Shown here piece after piece: positions 17,750-26,062 of a stretch of DNA of 64,000 bases. Every line of letters starts with the position of its first letter. Positions within the stretch are counted from its first letter, which is position 1. Origin of the DNA: Stenotrophomonas_A sp035629025 (lineage in GTDB: Bacteria; Pseudomonadota; Gammaproteobacteria; Xanthomonadales; Xanthomonadaceae); NCBI GenBank assembly GCA_035629025.1, contig DASPIU010000029.1, positions 1 through 64,000 of the forward strand, read 5' to 3'. Under the pieces are notes generated by a model. The model was not told the origin of the DNA. It did not search any database and was given only the letters and a program-made list of their open reading frames with translations. Both the position numbers and the translations under genes were made by a program.

Positions 17750-18096
17750 GGGGGTTGCCGGGTAAAGGGCGGCCATTCTACGCGCCGCTGGCCCGGGCCC
17801 AGCGGCGGGGCAACTGGCCGAATTTGTGCATTCATGCCGGCATTCCTGCCCATCTATGCAAAACTGGAACCGAAAATGGCTGAACCGGTACTAAGATGAA
17901 TAGGTCAACTGTCGCTTTTTGGCGAAAAGGCGAGTAGTGTTCGCGGCACTGTGTTTGCTAGTGGTCACCGTGAATCGTGGCCGTGCGGTTGATCTCATCC
18001 GATCCGCTTCAACGTGTGCGCTTTACCAACGCCTGCAAAACAGTCTCGGCCCCCGGCGTTTCGGTGGTCGCGATCCATTCCATCCAGGAGTTAGTA
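17750..18096 (+). promoter_or_regulatory. Promoter and long 5' leader region of the first cold-shock gene
   Basis: About 350 bp without a gene. It should hold the divergent yaeQ promoter and, towards 18096, the leader of the csp gene. The part from about 17850 is visibly richer in A+T than its surroundings. An AGGAG Shine-Dalgarno lies at 18086-18090. The conserved hairpin at 17963-17982 is listed separately. I see no unambiguous -35/-10 pair. Confidence 0.5.
17963..17982 (+). promoter_or_regulatory. Conserved 20-nt hairpin in csp leader, copy 1
   Basis: GGTCACCGTGAATCGTGGCC, identical to 57683-57702 upstream of the second csp gene. GGTCAC pairs with GTGGCC (one G-U) across the loop CGTGAATC. 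It sits 114 nt before the ATG; the second copy sits 105 nt before its ATG. Confidence 0.7.
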
Positions 18097-18306
18097 ATGT
18101 CTGATCGTCAGAGCGGTGTCGTGAAGTGGTTCAATGATGCCAAGGGTTTCGGTTTCATCACCCCGGAAAGCGGCCCGGACCTGTTCGTGCACTTCCGCGC
18201 CATCCAGGGCAACGGCTTCAAGTCGCTGCAGGAAGGCCAGAAGGTGACCTTCGTCGCCGTGCAGGGCCAGAAGGGCATGCAGGCTGACCAGGTGCAGGCG
18301 GTCTGA
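18097..18306 (+). CDS. csp: Cold-shock protein, CspA family
   Basis: 69 residues, a single OB-fold cold-shock domain. It binds single-stranded RNA/DNA and melts structures at low temperature. The RNP motifs are KGFGFITPE (about 16-24) and DLFVHF (about 29-34), with VVKWFNDAKGFGF the family hallmark. It has a good Shine-Dalgarno (AGGAG, 6 nt before ATG), a long leader and a strong terminator. It is a close paralogue of the gene at 57808. Which of several csp genes in the genome this is cannot be told here. Confidence 0.95.
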   Translation: MSDRQSGVVKWFNDAKGFGFITPESGPDLFVHFRAIQGNGFKSLQEGQKVTFVAVQGQKGMQADQVQAV

Positions 18307-18336
18307 TCCCGCCTGCTGCCGCAAGGTAGCCCCGAA

Positions 18337-18366
18337 CGCCGGGAGCGCAAGCTCCCGGCGTTTTTT
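18337..18366 (+). terminator. Rho-independent terminator of the first csp gene
   Basis: Perfect 10-bp stem CGCCGGGAGC / GCTCCCGGCG with GCAA tetraloop, followed by six T. Confidence 0.95.
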
Positions 18367-18461
18367 ATTGCGCGCCCACCAGAGCCCGCGCGCGCGATGA
18401 GCACACCACGCTGCGGCCGCGGTGGCTAACATCGGTCATCCCCCCGCACGGCCGCCCCCCG

Positions 18462-19154
18462 ATGATCACCGTCCACCACCTCAACAACTCCCGTTCGCAG
18501 CGCGTGCTGTGGCTGCTGGAAGAGCTGGCCCTGCCTTACCAGATCGTGCGCTACCAGCGCGACCCGGCGACCCTGTTGGCCCCGGCGGCGTTGCGCGCGG
18601 TGCATCCGCTGGGCAAGTCGCCGGTGGTGGCCGATGGCGAACACGTGCTGGCCGAGTCCGGCGCGATCATCGACTACCTCACCGAACGCTACGACACCGA
18701 GCGCGTGCTCTCGCCCACGCCGCGCCCGGTTGATTCGCCCGAACGCCTGCGCTTCCGCTACTGGATGCACTACGCCGAGGGCTCGGCGATGCCGCCGCTG
18801 CTGCTGACCCTGGTCTTCCAGCGCCTGCGTCAGGCGCCGATGCCGTTCTTCGTGCGTCCCATCGCGCGCAGCATCGCCGACAAGACCATGAGCCGCTTCG
18901 TCGGCCCGCAGGTCAAGCTGCACCTGGACTGGATGGAATCGCAACTGGGCGAAACCGGCTGGTTTGCCGGCGAGCGCTTCACCGCCGCCGACATCCAGAT
19001 GAGTTTCCCGGTGCAGGCCGCGGCCGCGCGCGGTGGTGGCCTGGCCGCGTACCCAAACCTGCGCAGCTTCCTCGAACGGGTGCAGGCACGTCCGGCCTAC
19101 CAGGCAGCGCTGCAGCAGGGCGGGCCGTTCGCGCTGGCTGGCGGTGCGGAGTGA
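18462..19154 (+). CDS. Glutathione S-transferase family protein
   Basis: 230 residues. The thioredoxin-like N-terminal domain begins MITVHHLNNSRSQRVLWLLEEL, a GST pattern with Ser in the catalytic region, and contains the cis-Pro segment GKSPVVADG and the glutathione gamma-glutamyl contact LAESGAIIDYL. The all-helical C-terminal domain contains FAGERFTAADIQMSFP, the N-capping box. Substrate unknown. The stop overlaps the selO GTG start by four bases. Confidence 0.92.
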   Translation: MITVHHLNNSRSQRVLWLLEELALPYQIVRYQRDPATLLAPAALRAVHPLGKSPVVADGEHVLAESGAIIDYLTERYDTERVLSPTPRPVDSPERLRFRYWMHYAEGSAMPPLLLTLVFQRLRQAPMPFFVRPIARSIADKTMSRFVGPQVKLHLDWMESQLGETGWFAGERFTAADIQMSFPVQAAAARGGGLAAYPNLRSFLERVQARPAYQAALQQGGPFALAGGAE

Positions 19155-20707
19155 ACCTGCGGTTCGACAACCGTTTCCTGCGTGAGCTGCCGGGCGACGC
19201 CGAGCGCGGCCCGCGCGTGCGCGAAGTGCTGGGCGCGCTGTGGTCGGCGGTGGCGCCCACGCCGGTGCGCGCGCCGCGCCTGCTCGGCTATTCGTCCGAA
19301 GTGGCCGCCGCGCTGGGCCTGGGCGCCGATGACGTGGCCGATCCGGGCTTCGCCCAGGTGTTTGCCGGCAATGCGCAATGGCCGGGCATGCAGACCTATG
19401 CGGCCAACTATGGCGGCCATCAGTTCGGCCATTGGGCCGGGCAACTGGGCGATGGCCGCGCGATTGCGCTGGGCGAGGTGATCGGCATGGATGGCCGACG
19501 CCATGAACTGCAGCTCAAGGGCGCCGGACGCACGCCGTATTCGCGCGGCGCCGATGGCCGCGCGGTGCTGCGCTCGTCGCTGCGCGAGTTCATCTGCAGC
19601 GAGGCCATGCACCACCTGGGCGTGCCGACCACGCGCGCGCTGTGCCTGGTGGGCAGTGGCGAGGCGGTGGTGCGCGACATGTTCTACGACGGCCATCCGC
19701 GCCCGGAACCCGGTGCGCTGGTGTGCCGGGTCGCGCCGTCGTTCCTGCGCTTTGGCAGCTATGAGTTGCCGACCTCGCGCGGCGATGTGGCGTTGCTGCG
19801 GCAACTGGTCGACTTCACCCTGGCCCGCGATTATCCAGAACTGCCCGGCAGCGGGCCGGCGCGCGATGCGGCCTGGTTCGCCCAGGTCTGCGAGCGCACC
19901 GCCGACATGGTCGCGCACTGGATGCGGGTGGGCTTCGTGCACGGGGTGATGAACACCGACAACATGTCCATCCTCGGCCTGACCATCGACTACGGCCCCT
20001 ACGGCTGGCTCGAAGACTACGACCCGGACTGGACCCCCAACACCACCGATGCCGCGGGCCGCCGCTACCGCTTCGGCACCCAGCCGCAGGTGGCGTACTG
20101 GAACCTCGGCCGCCTGGCGCAGGCGCTGGCGCCGCTGTTCGATGACGTCACGGCGCTGCAGGAAGGGCTGGACCGCTTCGTGCAGCGCTACCGCCACCGC
20201 GAGCGCGAGGACACCGCAGCCAAGCTCGGCCTGGCCGAGTGCCGTGACACCGACCTGGTGCTGATGGAAGACCTGCGCACATTGATGCAGCAGGCAGAGA
20301 TGGACATGACCTTGTGCTTCCGCGGCCTGATCGACATCGACCCCGAGGCGCCAGTGCTGCTGCCGCTGGAAGCGGCCTTCTACGATGACGGCAAGCGCGA
20401 CGCACGCAGCGCCGAACTTGCGGCATGGCTGCAGCGCTACGCCGCGCGGCTGCGCGAAGACCCGCAACCGGCGGCGCTGCGCCGCGAGCGCATGCGCCAG
20501 GTCAATCCGCTGTATGTGCCGCGCAACTACCTGGCACAGGAAACCATCGACCGGGTGGAGCAGGGCGATACCGAGGCCCTCGCCACCTGGCTGGAAGTGC
20601 TACGCCATCCCTGCGACGAGCAGCCCGGCCGCGAAGCCTACGCGCGCCGGCGTCCCGAATGGGCCAAACAGCGCGCCGGCTGCTCGATGCTGTCGTGCAG
20701 CTCTTGA
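19151..20707 (+). CDS. selO: Protein adenylyltransferase SelO (YdiU/UPF0061)
   Basis: 518 residues, a pseudokinase-fold enzyme that transfers AMP from ATP to Ser/Thr/Tyr of target proteins, implicated in redox homeostasis. Visible: YAANYGGHQFGHWAGQLGDGRA near 75-96, LQLKGAGRTPYSR with the catalytic Lys, and the metal-binding GFVHGVMNTDNMSILG. The C-terminus is GCSMLSCSS, with cysteine in the place where eukaryotic SelO has selenocysteine. GTG start at 19151 overlaps the gst stop. apt follows 28 bp downstream. Confidence 0.95.
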   Translation: MNLRFDNRFLRELPGDAERGPRVREVLGALWSAVAPTPVRAPRLLGYSSEVAAALGLGADDVADPGFAQVFAGNAQWPGMQTYAANYGGHQFGHWAGQLGDGRAIALGEVIGMDGRRHELQLKGAGRTPYSRGADGRAVLRSSLREFICSEAMHHLGVPTTRALCLVGSGEAVVRDMFYDGHPRPEPGALVCRVAPSFLRFGSYELPTSRGDVALLRQLVDFTLARDYPELPGSGPARDAAWFAQVCERTADMVAHWMRVGFVHGVMNTDNMSILGLTIDYGPYGWLEDYDPDWTPNTTDAAGRRYRFGTQPQVAYWNLGRLAQALAPLFDDVTALQEGLDRFVQRYRHREREDTAAKLGLAECRDTDLVLMEDLRTLMQQAEMDMTLCFRGLIDIDPEAPVLLPLEAAFYDDGKRDARSAELAAWLQRYAARLREDPQPAALRRERMRQVNPLYVPRNYLAQETIDRVEQGDTEALATWLEVLRHPCDEQPGREAYARRRPEWAKQRAGCSMLSCSS

Positions 20708-20735
20708 GCCCCCGTTTCACTCCAACTTCGACGCC

Positions 20736-21266
20736 ATGACTCCCGATCCGTATCCCTGGGCCGCGCACCTGCGCGATATCGCCGACTTCCCCAAGCCGGG
20801 CATCGTCTTCAAGGACATCACCCCGTTGCTGGCTGACGGCGCGGCGTTCAGCGCGGCCATCGCGGCGATGTGCGCGCCCTGGCGCGAAGCCGGCGTGCAA
20901 GCGGTGCTGGGCATCGAGTCGCGCGGCTTCATTCTCGGCGCGGCGATGGCGCAGGCGCTGGGCTGCGGCTTCGTGCCGGTGCGCAAGCCCGGCAAGCTGC
21001 CGGCGCACGTGTTGCGCCAGGAATACGCGCTGGAATACGGCAGCGACTGCATCGAAGTGCATGCCGATGCGCTGGCGCCCGGTGCGCGGGTGCTGCTCGT
21101 CGATGACGTGCTCGCCACCGGCGGCACGCTGCGCGCGGCGCTGTCGCTGGCTATGCAGTTGCAGGCGCGGGTACTGGGCGCGGCGGTGTTGATCGAGCTG
21201 CCGGCGCTGGGCGCCCGCGCGCGCTGGCCCGCCGAAGTGCCGTTTCAGGCTACGCTGGCGTTCTGA
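20736..21266 (+). CDS. apt: Adenine phosphoribosyltransferase
   Basis: 176 residues. It converts adenine and PRPP to AMP in purine salvage. The N-terminal DFPKPGIVFKDITPLL, IESRGFILGAA and the PRPP-binding VLLVDDVLATGGTL are all diagnostic. The open frame continues upstream but the ATG at 20736 gives the standard N-terminus MTPDPYPWAAHL. It converges with dbpA 12 bp later without an obvious terminator. Confidence 0.96.
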   Translation: MTPDPYPWAAHLRDIADFPKPGIVFKDITPLLADGAAFSAAIAAMCAPWREAGVQAVLGIESRGFILGAAMAQALGCGFVPVRKPGKLPAHVLRQEYALEYGSDCIEVHADALAPGARVLLVDDVLATGGTLRAALSLAMQLQARVLGAAVLIELPALGARARWPAEVPFQATLAF

Positions 21267-21278
21267 GGGCGCCGACGG

Positions 21279-22655
21279 TTACAGCTTGCGCACGCGGAAC
21301 CGCCGCCCCTTGATCTTGCCGGCTTCGAGCTGTGCCAGCGCCTTGCCCACCTGCGCGCGGGCAATGGCGACGTAGGAGCGCGTGGGCTGGATCAGGATCT
21401 TGCCGATCGCCGCGCCCGACAGTCCGGCCTCGCCGGTGAGCGCGCCGAGGATGTCACCGGCGCGCAGCTTGTCGGTCTTGCCGCCATCGATGCGCAGCGT
21501 GACCATCGGCGCCTGCGGCAGTTGTGGCGGCTTGCCGGTAGCCAGCGGCGTGCGCGGCAACGACAGCGAAATTCCCTGGTCGGCCGCCACCGCCTGCGCG
21601 CGCGGCAGCTCGCGCGGCGACACCAGGCTCAGTGCCAGGCCGTGGCGGCCGGCACGCGCGGTGCGGCCGATGCGGTGGCGGTAGCTTTCCACGTCGGTTG
21701 GCAGTTCGTAGTTGATCACCGCCGCCAGCGCTTCCACGTCCAGACCGCGCGCGGCCACGTCGCTGGCGACCAGCACGTTGCAGCTGCCGTTGGCAAAACG
21801 CACCAGTACTTCCTCGCGGTCGCGCTGCTCCATGTCGCCATGCAGCGCCAGCGCCGAGAAGCCGAACTGTTGCAGCGAGTTGGCGACCTCGTCCACTTCC
21901 TTGCGCGTATTGCAGAACACCACGGCCGACTCCGGCGCATGCTTCAGCAGCAACCCGGCCACCGCCTTCTGCCGGTGCGCCGGCTCCACTTCAAAGAACA
22001 GCTGCTGGATCTGCGGCGCGCTCTGGCCGCCTTCGATGGTGACTTCCACCGGTTCGCGCAGCAGCTGCCTCGCCAGTTCGCGAAAGGCTTCGGGGAAGGT
22101 GGCCGAGAACAGCAGGTTCTGCCGCTCGCGTGCGCAACGTCCGGCGATTTCGCGGATCGGCTCCTCGAAGCCCATGTCGAGCATGCGGTCAGCCTCGTCG
22201 AGCACGAAGCAGCGCACCGCGCCGAGGTTCAGCACGCGCTTGCGCGCCAGCTCCTGCACCCGCCCCGGCGTACCGACCACCACTTGCGGGTCGTGCGCCT
22301 GCAGCGAGGCGATCTGCGGTTCCAGCGCTGTTCCGCCGGTGAGCACGCTGAGCTTGAGGTTGGGGATGCCGGTGGCCAGCTTGCGCAACTGCTGGCCGAC
22401 CTGGTCGGCCAGTTCCCGCGTCGGGCACAGCACCAGCGCCTGGGTGCGGATCAGCGCCGGGTCCAGGTGCTGCAACAGGCCGAGCCCGAACGCTGCGGTC
22501 TTGCCACTGCCGGTCGGCGCCTGCGCGATCACGTCGCGTCCGTCGAGGATCGGCGGCAGCGCCAGGGCCTGGATCGGAGTGAGGGTGGTGTAGCCGAGCG
22601 CATCGATGCCGGCGGCCAATGCCGGCGACAGCGGCAGGGAAGCAAATTGAGTCAT
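21279..22655 (-). CDS. dbpA: ATP-dependent RNA helicase DbpA
   Basis: 458 residues. This DEAD-box helicase acts on hairpin 92 of 23S rRNA during 50S assembly. Motifs in order: Q-motif PIQALALP, AQAPTGSGKTAAF (I), PTRELADQ (Ia), TPGRV, DEADRMLD (II), FSATF (III), helicase C with ARGLDVE and HRIGRTARAG (VI). The C-terminal RRM-like DbpA domain is present with RAGDILGALTGEAGLSG and ends GRRFRVRKL, which separates it from other DEAD-box proteins. ATG at 22655 starts MTQFASLPLSP. Confidence 0.95.
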   Translation of the reverse strand: MTQFASLPLSPALAAGIDALGYTTLTPIQALALPPILDGRDVIAQAPTGSGKTAAFGLGLLQHLDPALIRTQALVLCPTRELADQVGQQLRKLATGIPNLKLSVLTGGTALEPQIASLQAHDPQVVVGTPGRVQELARKRVLNLGAVRCFVLDEADRMLDMGFEEPIREIAGRCARERQNLLFSATFPEAFRELARQLLREPVEVTIEGGQSAPQIQQLFFEVEPAHRQKAVAGLLLKHAPESAVVFCNTRKEVDEVANSLQQFGFSALALHGDMEQRDREEVLVRFANGSCNVLVASDVAARGLDVEALAAVINYELPTDVESYRHRIGRTARAGRHGLALSLVSPRELPRAQAVAADQGISLSLPRTPLATGKPPQLPQAPMVTLRIDGGKTDKLRAGDILGALTGEAGLSGAAIGKILIQPTRSYVAIARAQVGKALAQLEAGKIKGRRFRVRKL

Positions 22656-22811
22656 GCGGCATTTTCGCACACTGCGTGGGTGGGCCATTGCGCCTTCAGA
22701 CCGCGGGCTGTTCGCGCGGACTGTCGGGCGGTCGGGGGCAGGGCCTGCCCCCGGCCGCCGCGCGCACAACCCCGCACGCCAGCCAACCCGCGCCTACAGC
22801 CGGGGGGGGAT

Positions 22812-22817
22812 TACAAT
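22812..22817 (+). promoter_or_regulatory. Putative -10 box of uup, leaderless arrangement
   Basis: TACAAT (5 of 6 to consensus) ends 5 nt before the uup ATG, after a run of eight G. No Shine-Dalgarno fits between it and the start, so a leaderless mRNA is likely if this box is used. No -35 box is evident. Confidence 0.5.
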
Positions 22818-22822
22818 GCCGC

Positions 22823-24712
22823 ATGCCCCTGATCACCCTGCAAAACGTCGACTACAGCGTTGGCGGCCCGTTGTTGCTGGAAAAAGCCGAACTGTCGATC
22901 GAACCCGGCGAACGCATCGCCCTGATCGGCCGCAACGGCGCCGGCAAATCCACCCTCATGAAACTCATCGCCGGCGAATTGCGCCCCGATGATGGCGAGA
23001 TTCGCGTCCAGCAAGGCGTGCGCATCGCCCGCCTGGAACAGGAAGTGCCCGCCGCCGCGGCCGGCAGCGTGTTCGATGTCGTGGCCGCCGGCCTCGGCGA
23101 ACTCGGCCAGTGGCTGGCCGAATTCCACCACATCAGCCACGCCGATACCTTCGATGCCGACGCCCTGGCCCGCGTCCAGGCCAAGATCGAAGCCGCCCAG
23201 GGCTGGGCCCTGGACCGCCGCGTCGCCGAAACCCTGACCCGCCTGGAACTCGATGGCGATGCCGCCTTCGCCCGCCTGTCCGGCGGCATGAAGCGCCGCG
23301 TCCTGCTGGCCCGCGCCTTGGTTTCCGCCCCCGACCTGCTGCTGCTCGACGAACCTACCAACCACCTGGACATCGAAGCCATCGACTGGCTCGAAGCCTT
23401 CCTCAAGGGCTGGAGCGGCAGCGTCGTCTTCGTCACCCACGATCGCCGCTTCCTGCGCGCCCTGGCCACCCGCATCGTCGAGATCGACCGCGGCCAGGTC
23501 ACCAGCTGGCCCGGCGACTGGGCCAACTACGAACGCCGCCGCGAAGAACGGCTCAATGCCGAAGCGCAGGAGAACGCGCGCTTCGACAAGCTGCTGGCGC
23601 AGGAAGAGGCCTGGATTCGCCAGGGCATCAAGGCCCGCCGCACCCGCGACGAAGGCCGCGTGCGCCGGCTCAAGGCGATGCGCAACGAACGTTCGCAGCG
23701 CCGCGAGCTCGGCGGCAACGTGCGCATGCAGGCGGCGCAGGGCGAGTCGTCGGGCAAGAAGGTCATCCAGGCCCGCGAGGTGCGTTTTGCCTACGGGGCG
23801 CGGACGATGGTCGCGGATTTTTCCAGCACCATCCTGCGTGGTGACCGCATCGGCCTGATCGGTCCCAACGGCAGCGGCAAGACTACCCTGTTGAAACTGT
23901 TGCTGGGCGAATTGCAGCCGCAGCACGGCGAGGTCGTGCTTGGCACCAACCTGCAGATTGCCTATTTCGACCAGTACCGGGCGACGTTGCGCGAGGACTG
24001 GAACGCGATCGAGAACGTGGCCGAAGGCGCGGACTTCATCGAGGTCAATGGCAAGCGCAAGCATGTGCATGCCTATCTGCAGGATTTCCTGTTCACCCCG
24101 GAACGGGCGCGCGCGCCGATCACGCGGCTTTCGGGCGGGGAGCGCAACCGCTTGTTGCTGGCGCGCCTGTTCGCGCAACCGTCCAACCTGCTGGTGATGG
24201 ACGAACCCACCAATGACCTGGACGTGGAAACGCTGGAGTTGCTGGAGGAGCTGCTGGCCGACTATCCGGGCACGCTGTTGCTGGTCAGCCATGACCGCGA
24301 TTTTCTCGACAACGTGGTGACCTCGACGATGGTGATGGAGGGCGAGGGGCACATCGGCGAATACGTGGGTGGCTACAGTGACTGGCTGCGGCAGCGGCCG
24401 GTGGCCGGGGCTGCGGGAGCGCGTGGGCCGGTGGCGGCTGCCGTGCCCGCGCCTGCGAGCGCGGTGGTGCCGGCCAGCGAGGCGGCGCCGGCCAGGCGCA
24501 AGCTCAGCTACAAGGATGCGCGCGAGCTGGAGTCGTTGCCGGGGCGGATCGAGGCGCTGGAGGCGAAGCTGGCGCAGATGACCGAGGCAATGAACGACCC
24601 GGCCTTCTACCAGCGCGACAGTGCGGCGATGGCAGCGCATACGCAGGAAATGGCGGCGGCGCAGGCGGAGCTGGATCAGGCGTATGCGCGGTGGCAGGAA
24701 CTGGATGGGTGA
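22823..24712 (+). CDS. uup: ABC-F ATPase Uup
   Basis: 629 residues with two ABC domains and no membrane segments. ABC-F proteins act on ribosomes; Uup is also tied to transposon excision and branched-DNA handling. Domain 1: GRNGAGKSTL, LSGGMKRRVLLARAL, LLLDEPTNHLD. Linker with charged helix (about 230-310). Domain 2: GPNGSGKTTLL, LSGGERNRLLLARLF, LVMDEPTNDLD. The C-terminal tail is an Ala/Pro-rich linker followed by a coiled coil (LPGRIEALEAKLAQM), characteristic of Uup. ATG at 22823 was chosen because the longer frame extends into the dbpA promoter region. Confidence 0.94.
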   Translation: MPLITLQNVDYSVGGPLLLEKAELSIEPGERIALIGRNGAGKSTLMKLIAGELRPDDGEIRVQQGVRIARLEQEVPAAAAGSVFDVVAAGLGELGQWLAEFHHISHADTFDADALARVQAKIEAAQGWALDRRVAETLTRLELDGDAAFARLSGGMKRRVLLARALVSAPDLLLLDEPTNHLDIEAIDWLEAFLKGWSGSVVFVTHDRRFLRALATRIVEIDRGQVTSWPGDWANYERRREERLNAEAQENARFDKLLAQEEAWIRQGIKARRTRDEGRVRRLKAMRNERSQRRELGGNVRMQAAQGESSGKKVIQAREVRFAYGARTMVADFSSTILRGDRIGLIGPNGSGKTTLLKLLLGELQPQHGEVVLGTNLQIAYFDQYRATLREDWNAIENVAEGADFIEVNGKRKHVHAYLQDFLFTPERARAPITRLSGGERNRLLLARLFAQPSNLLVMDEPTNDLDVETLELLEELLADYPGTLLLVSHDRDFLDNVVTSTMVMEGEGHIGEYVGGYSDWLRQRPVAGAAGARGPVAAAVPAPASAVVPASEAAPARRKLSYKDARELESLPGRIEALEAKLAQMTEAMNDPAFYQRDSAAMAAHTQEMAAAQAELDQAYARWQELDG

Positions 24713-24725
24713 GTGGTCAGCCGTC

Positions 24726-24811
24726 GTAGGAGCGGCTGTAGGAGCGGCTTCAGCCGCGACCGCCACCCGATAGCTCGCGACTCCGCCGGTCGGGGCTGAA
24801 GCCCCTCCTAC
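24726..24811. repeat. REP-like inverted pair with partial duplication
   Basis: Same family as 680-857, with the first 12 bases (GTAGGAGCGGCT) duplicated in tandem at 24726 and 24738. It directly precedes a 23-bp tandem repeat. Confidence 0.88.
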
Positions 24812-24813
24812 AG

Positions 24814-24901
24814 TGGCCCCAGCAGATTCCCCACGGTGGCCCCAGCAGATTCCCCACGGTAGCCCCAGCGGCTCTCCCACAATGGCCCCAGCAGAATCGC
24901 C
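24814..24901. repeat. 23-bp tandem repeat, about 3.8 units
   Basis: Units at 24814-24836 and 24837-24859 are identical (TGGCCCCAGCAG start, CCCCACGG end); the third (24860-24882) is diverged and the fourth is partial. Found between uup and the barstar gene, immediately after a REP-like element. No open frame of interest crosses it. Confidence 0.9.
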
Positions 24902-24928
24902 GACAGCCGCCGCAGCCGGCGCCGCACA

Positions 24929-25357
24929 CTAATGCAGCGGCGCAGCTTCATCCTCCAGACAAACAAAGGCCACGAACGCCACCCCGGCCGCGGCCCAGGC
25001 GTTGGCCGCCTCGTCCAGGACATCGAGGAAAGTGTGGAAATCCTCGCCCGCATTGCCACGCAACGCGTCGGCCGCTTCAAGCAGCAGCGCATAGCCACCA
25101 GCAGGCAGCCACGACAGATCGCGCAGGCTGTCGGAGAGCGCATCCCAGTTCATGCCATTGCCGTGCGGGAAATCCAGCTGCACCGCCAACCGCGCCAATA
25201 GCGTGCGCTTGCTCGCGCAGCCAGCCAGGTCCACGCGCAACACGCGCAGGCCGGCATCGCGGGCCAGGGCGGCCATCGTGTCCAGCGCGGCCGGGTCGAT
25301 GCGGTATACGCCGGACTGCGCCGGGTCGGCCAGGTCCAGGTCGAAGTGCGCGCTCAT
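24929..25357 (-). CDS. Barstar family ribonuclease inhibitor
   Basis: 142 residues. Barstar proteins bind and block barnase-type RNases in the cytoplasm. The core of the family is seen as LRVDLAGCASKRTLLARLAVQLDFPHG and GMNWDALSDSLRDLSWL, with the Asp/Trp pattern used to plug the RNase active site. It starts inside the stop of the upstream RNase gene (4-bp overlap), so toxin and inhibitor are coupled, RNase first. The pair is separated from uup by repeats. Confidence 0.9.
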   Translation of the reverse strand: MSAHFDLDLADPAQSGVYRIDPAALDTMAALARDAGLRVLRVDLAGCASKRTLLARLAVQLDFPHGNGMNWDALSDSLRDLSWLPAGGYALLLEAADALRGNAGEDFHTFLDVLDEAANAWAAAGVAFVAFVCLEDEAAPLH

Positions 25358-25815
25358 GGCTGCTGCGCCTGCGCCGGCACGCTGAAGCTGCGGAAGCTGT
25401 CGTAGTGGTCGTCGCTGTAGTACCAGATTTCGACCGGGTCACCGCCGGTCACGATGCGTCGCGCGCCGCGGTGGGCCAGCCCGGGTGTGTCGACGGTGTA
25501 CTCGCGGTAATAGCCGCGCGGGCGTTGCGGCAGCCGGCCCTCGCGGTTGCCGAAGACGCTGCCGTCCTGGCGATACGGATAGGGGCCGCCGCGCTGGATC
25601 AGTGCGATGACCGGCCTGGCTTCGGCGGGCAGGAACGGCGGCAACGCCGCATTCGGCGCCGGCGTGCTGCGCGGCGGAGTGGCCGTTGCCGGGGCTTGCG
25701 CGCCGGTCAGCGCGGGCGCGAACTGCGGGTGTGGCTGCTGCACGCTGCGCAGCGCCCACAGGCCGCCGATGAGCAGCAGCACGGCGACGATCAGCAGGGC
25801 GGGTTTGCGCATCAT
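25354..25815 (-). CDS. Barnase/RNase N1-T1 family ribonuclease, membrane-anchored or secreted
   Basis: 153 residues. An N-terminal hydrophobic helix (LLIVAVLLLIGGLWAL) precedes a Pro/Ala linker and a C-terminal guanyl-specific RNase domain (about 75-150). Motifs match barnase: IALIQRGGPYPY, VFGNREGRLP, the general base in GYYREYTV, basic RRIVTGG and catalytic His in YYSDDHYDSF. The start may be either of two adjacent ATGs (25815, 25812) after an AGGAAC site. Followed by its barstar partner. It could be an exported growth inhibitor or a nutrient RNase with intracellular protection. Confidence 0.88.
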   Translation of the reverse strand: MMRKPALLIVAVLLLIGGLWALRSVQQPHPQFAPALTGAQAPATATPPRSTPAPNAALPPFLPAEARPVIALIQRGGPYPYRQDGSVFGNREGRLPQRPRGYYREYTVDTPGLAHRGARRIVTGGDPVEIWYYSDDHYDSFRSFSVPAQAQQP

Positions 25816-26022
25816 CGGGACGGGTTCCTGCCGGGCCAAGGTCGCAAGTATGCGCAGGCTTGCCTGTTGAGCGCTGAACAAAGCGCGGTTCACGCCGGGG
25901 TAACCAGGGGCTGCGGCATGGTTGCGGCCTCGCCGGTTATGCCGCGGGGGCCGGACGGGACGCTGCATCCCCGGCCGTGCACTTGGTAAGCGCCCGCCGC
26001 ATCCTTAACATTGTCAACGCAA

Positions 26023-26042
26023 CGTCCGCTCTGCCGCGGACG
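26023..26042 (+). other. Hairpin in sodA leader
   Basis: CGTCCGC and GCGGACG form a perfect 7-bp stem with a 6-nt loop, ending 8 nt before the AGGAG ribosome binding site of sodA. It may stabilise the mRNA or modulate translation; no binding factor can be named. Confidence 0.4.
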
Positions 26043-26062
26043 AGAGAGTCAGGAGACCCCGC

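Noticed and set aside
19151..20707. SelO as a selenoprotein.
   Set aside because: The C-terminus ends in ordinary cysteine codons (CSMLSCSS) before TGA at the normal family end; no SECIS-like structure looked for or needed.
24726..24901. REP-like element plus 23-bp tandem repeats as a CRISPR array.
   Set aside because: Units are directly adjacent without unique spacers, and no cas gene is present.
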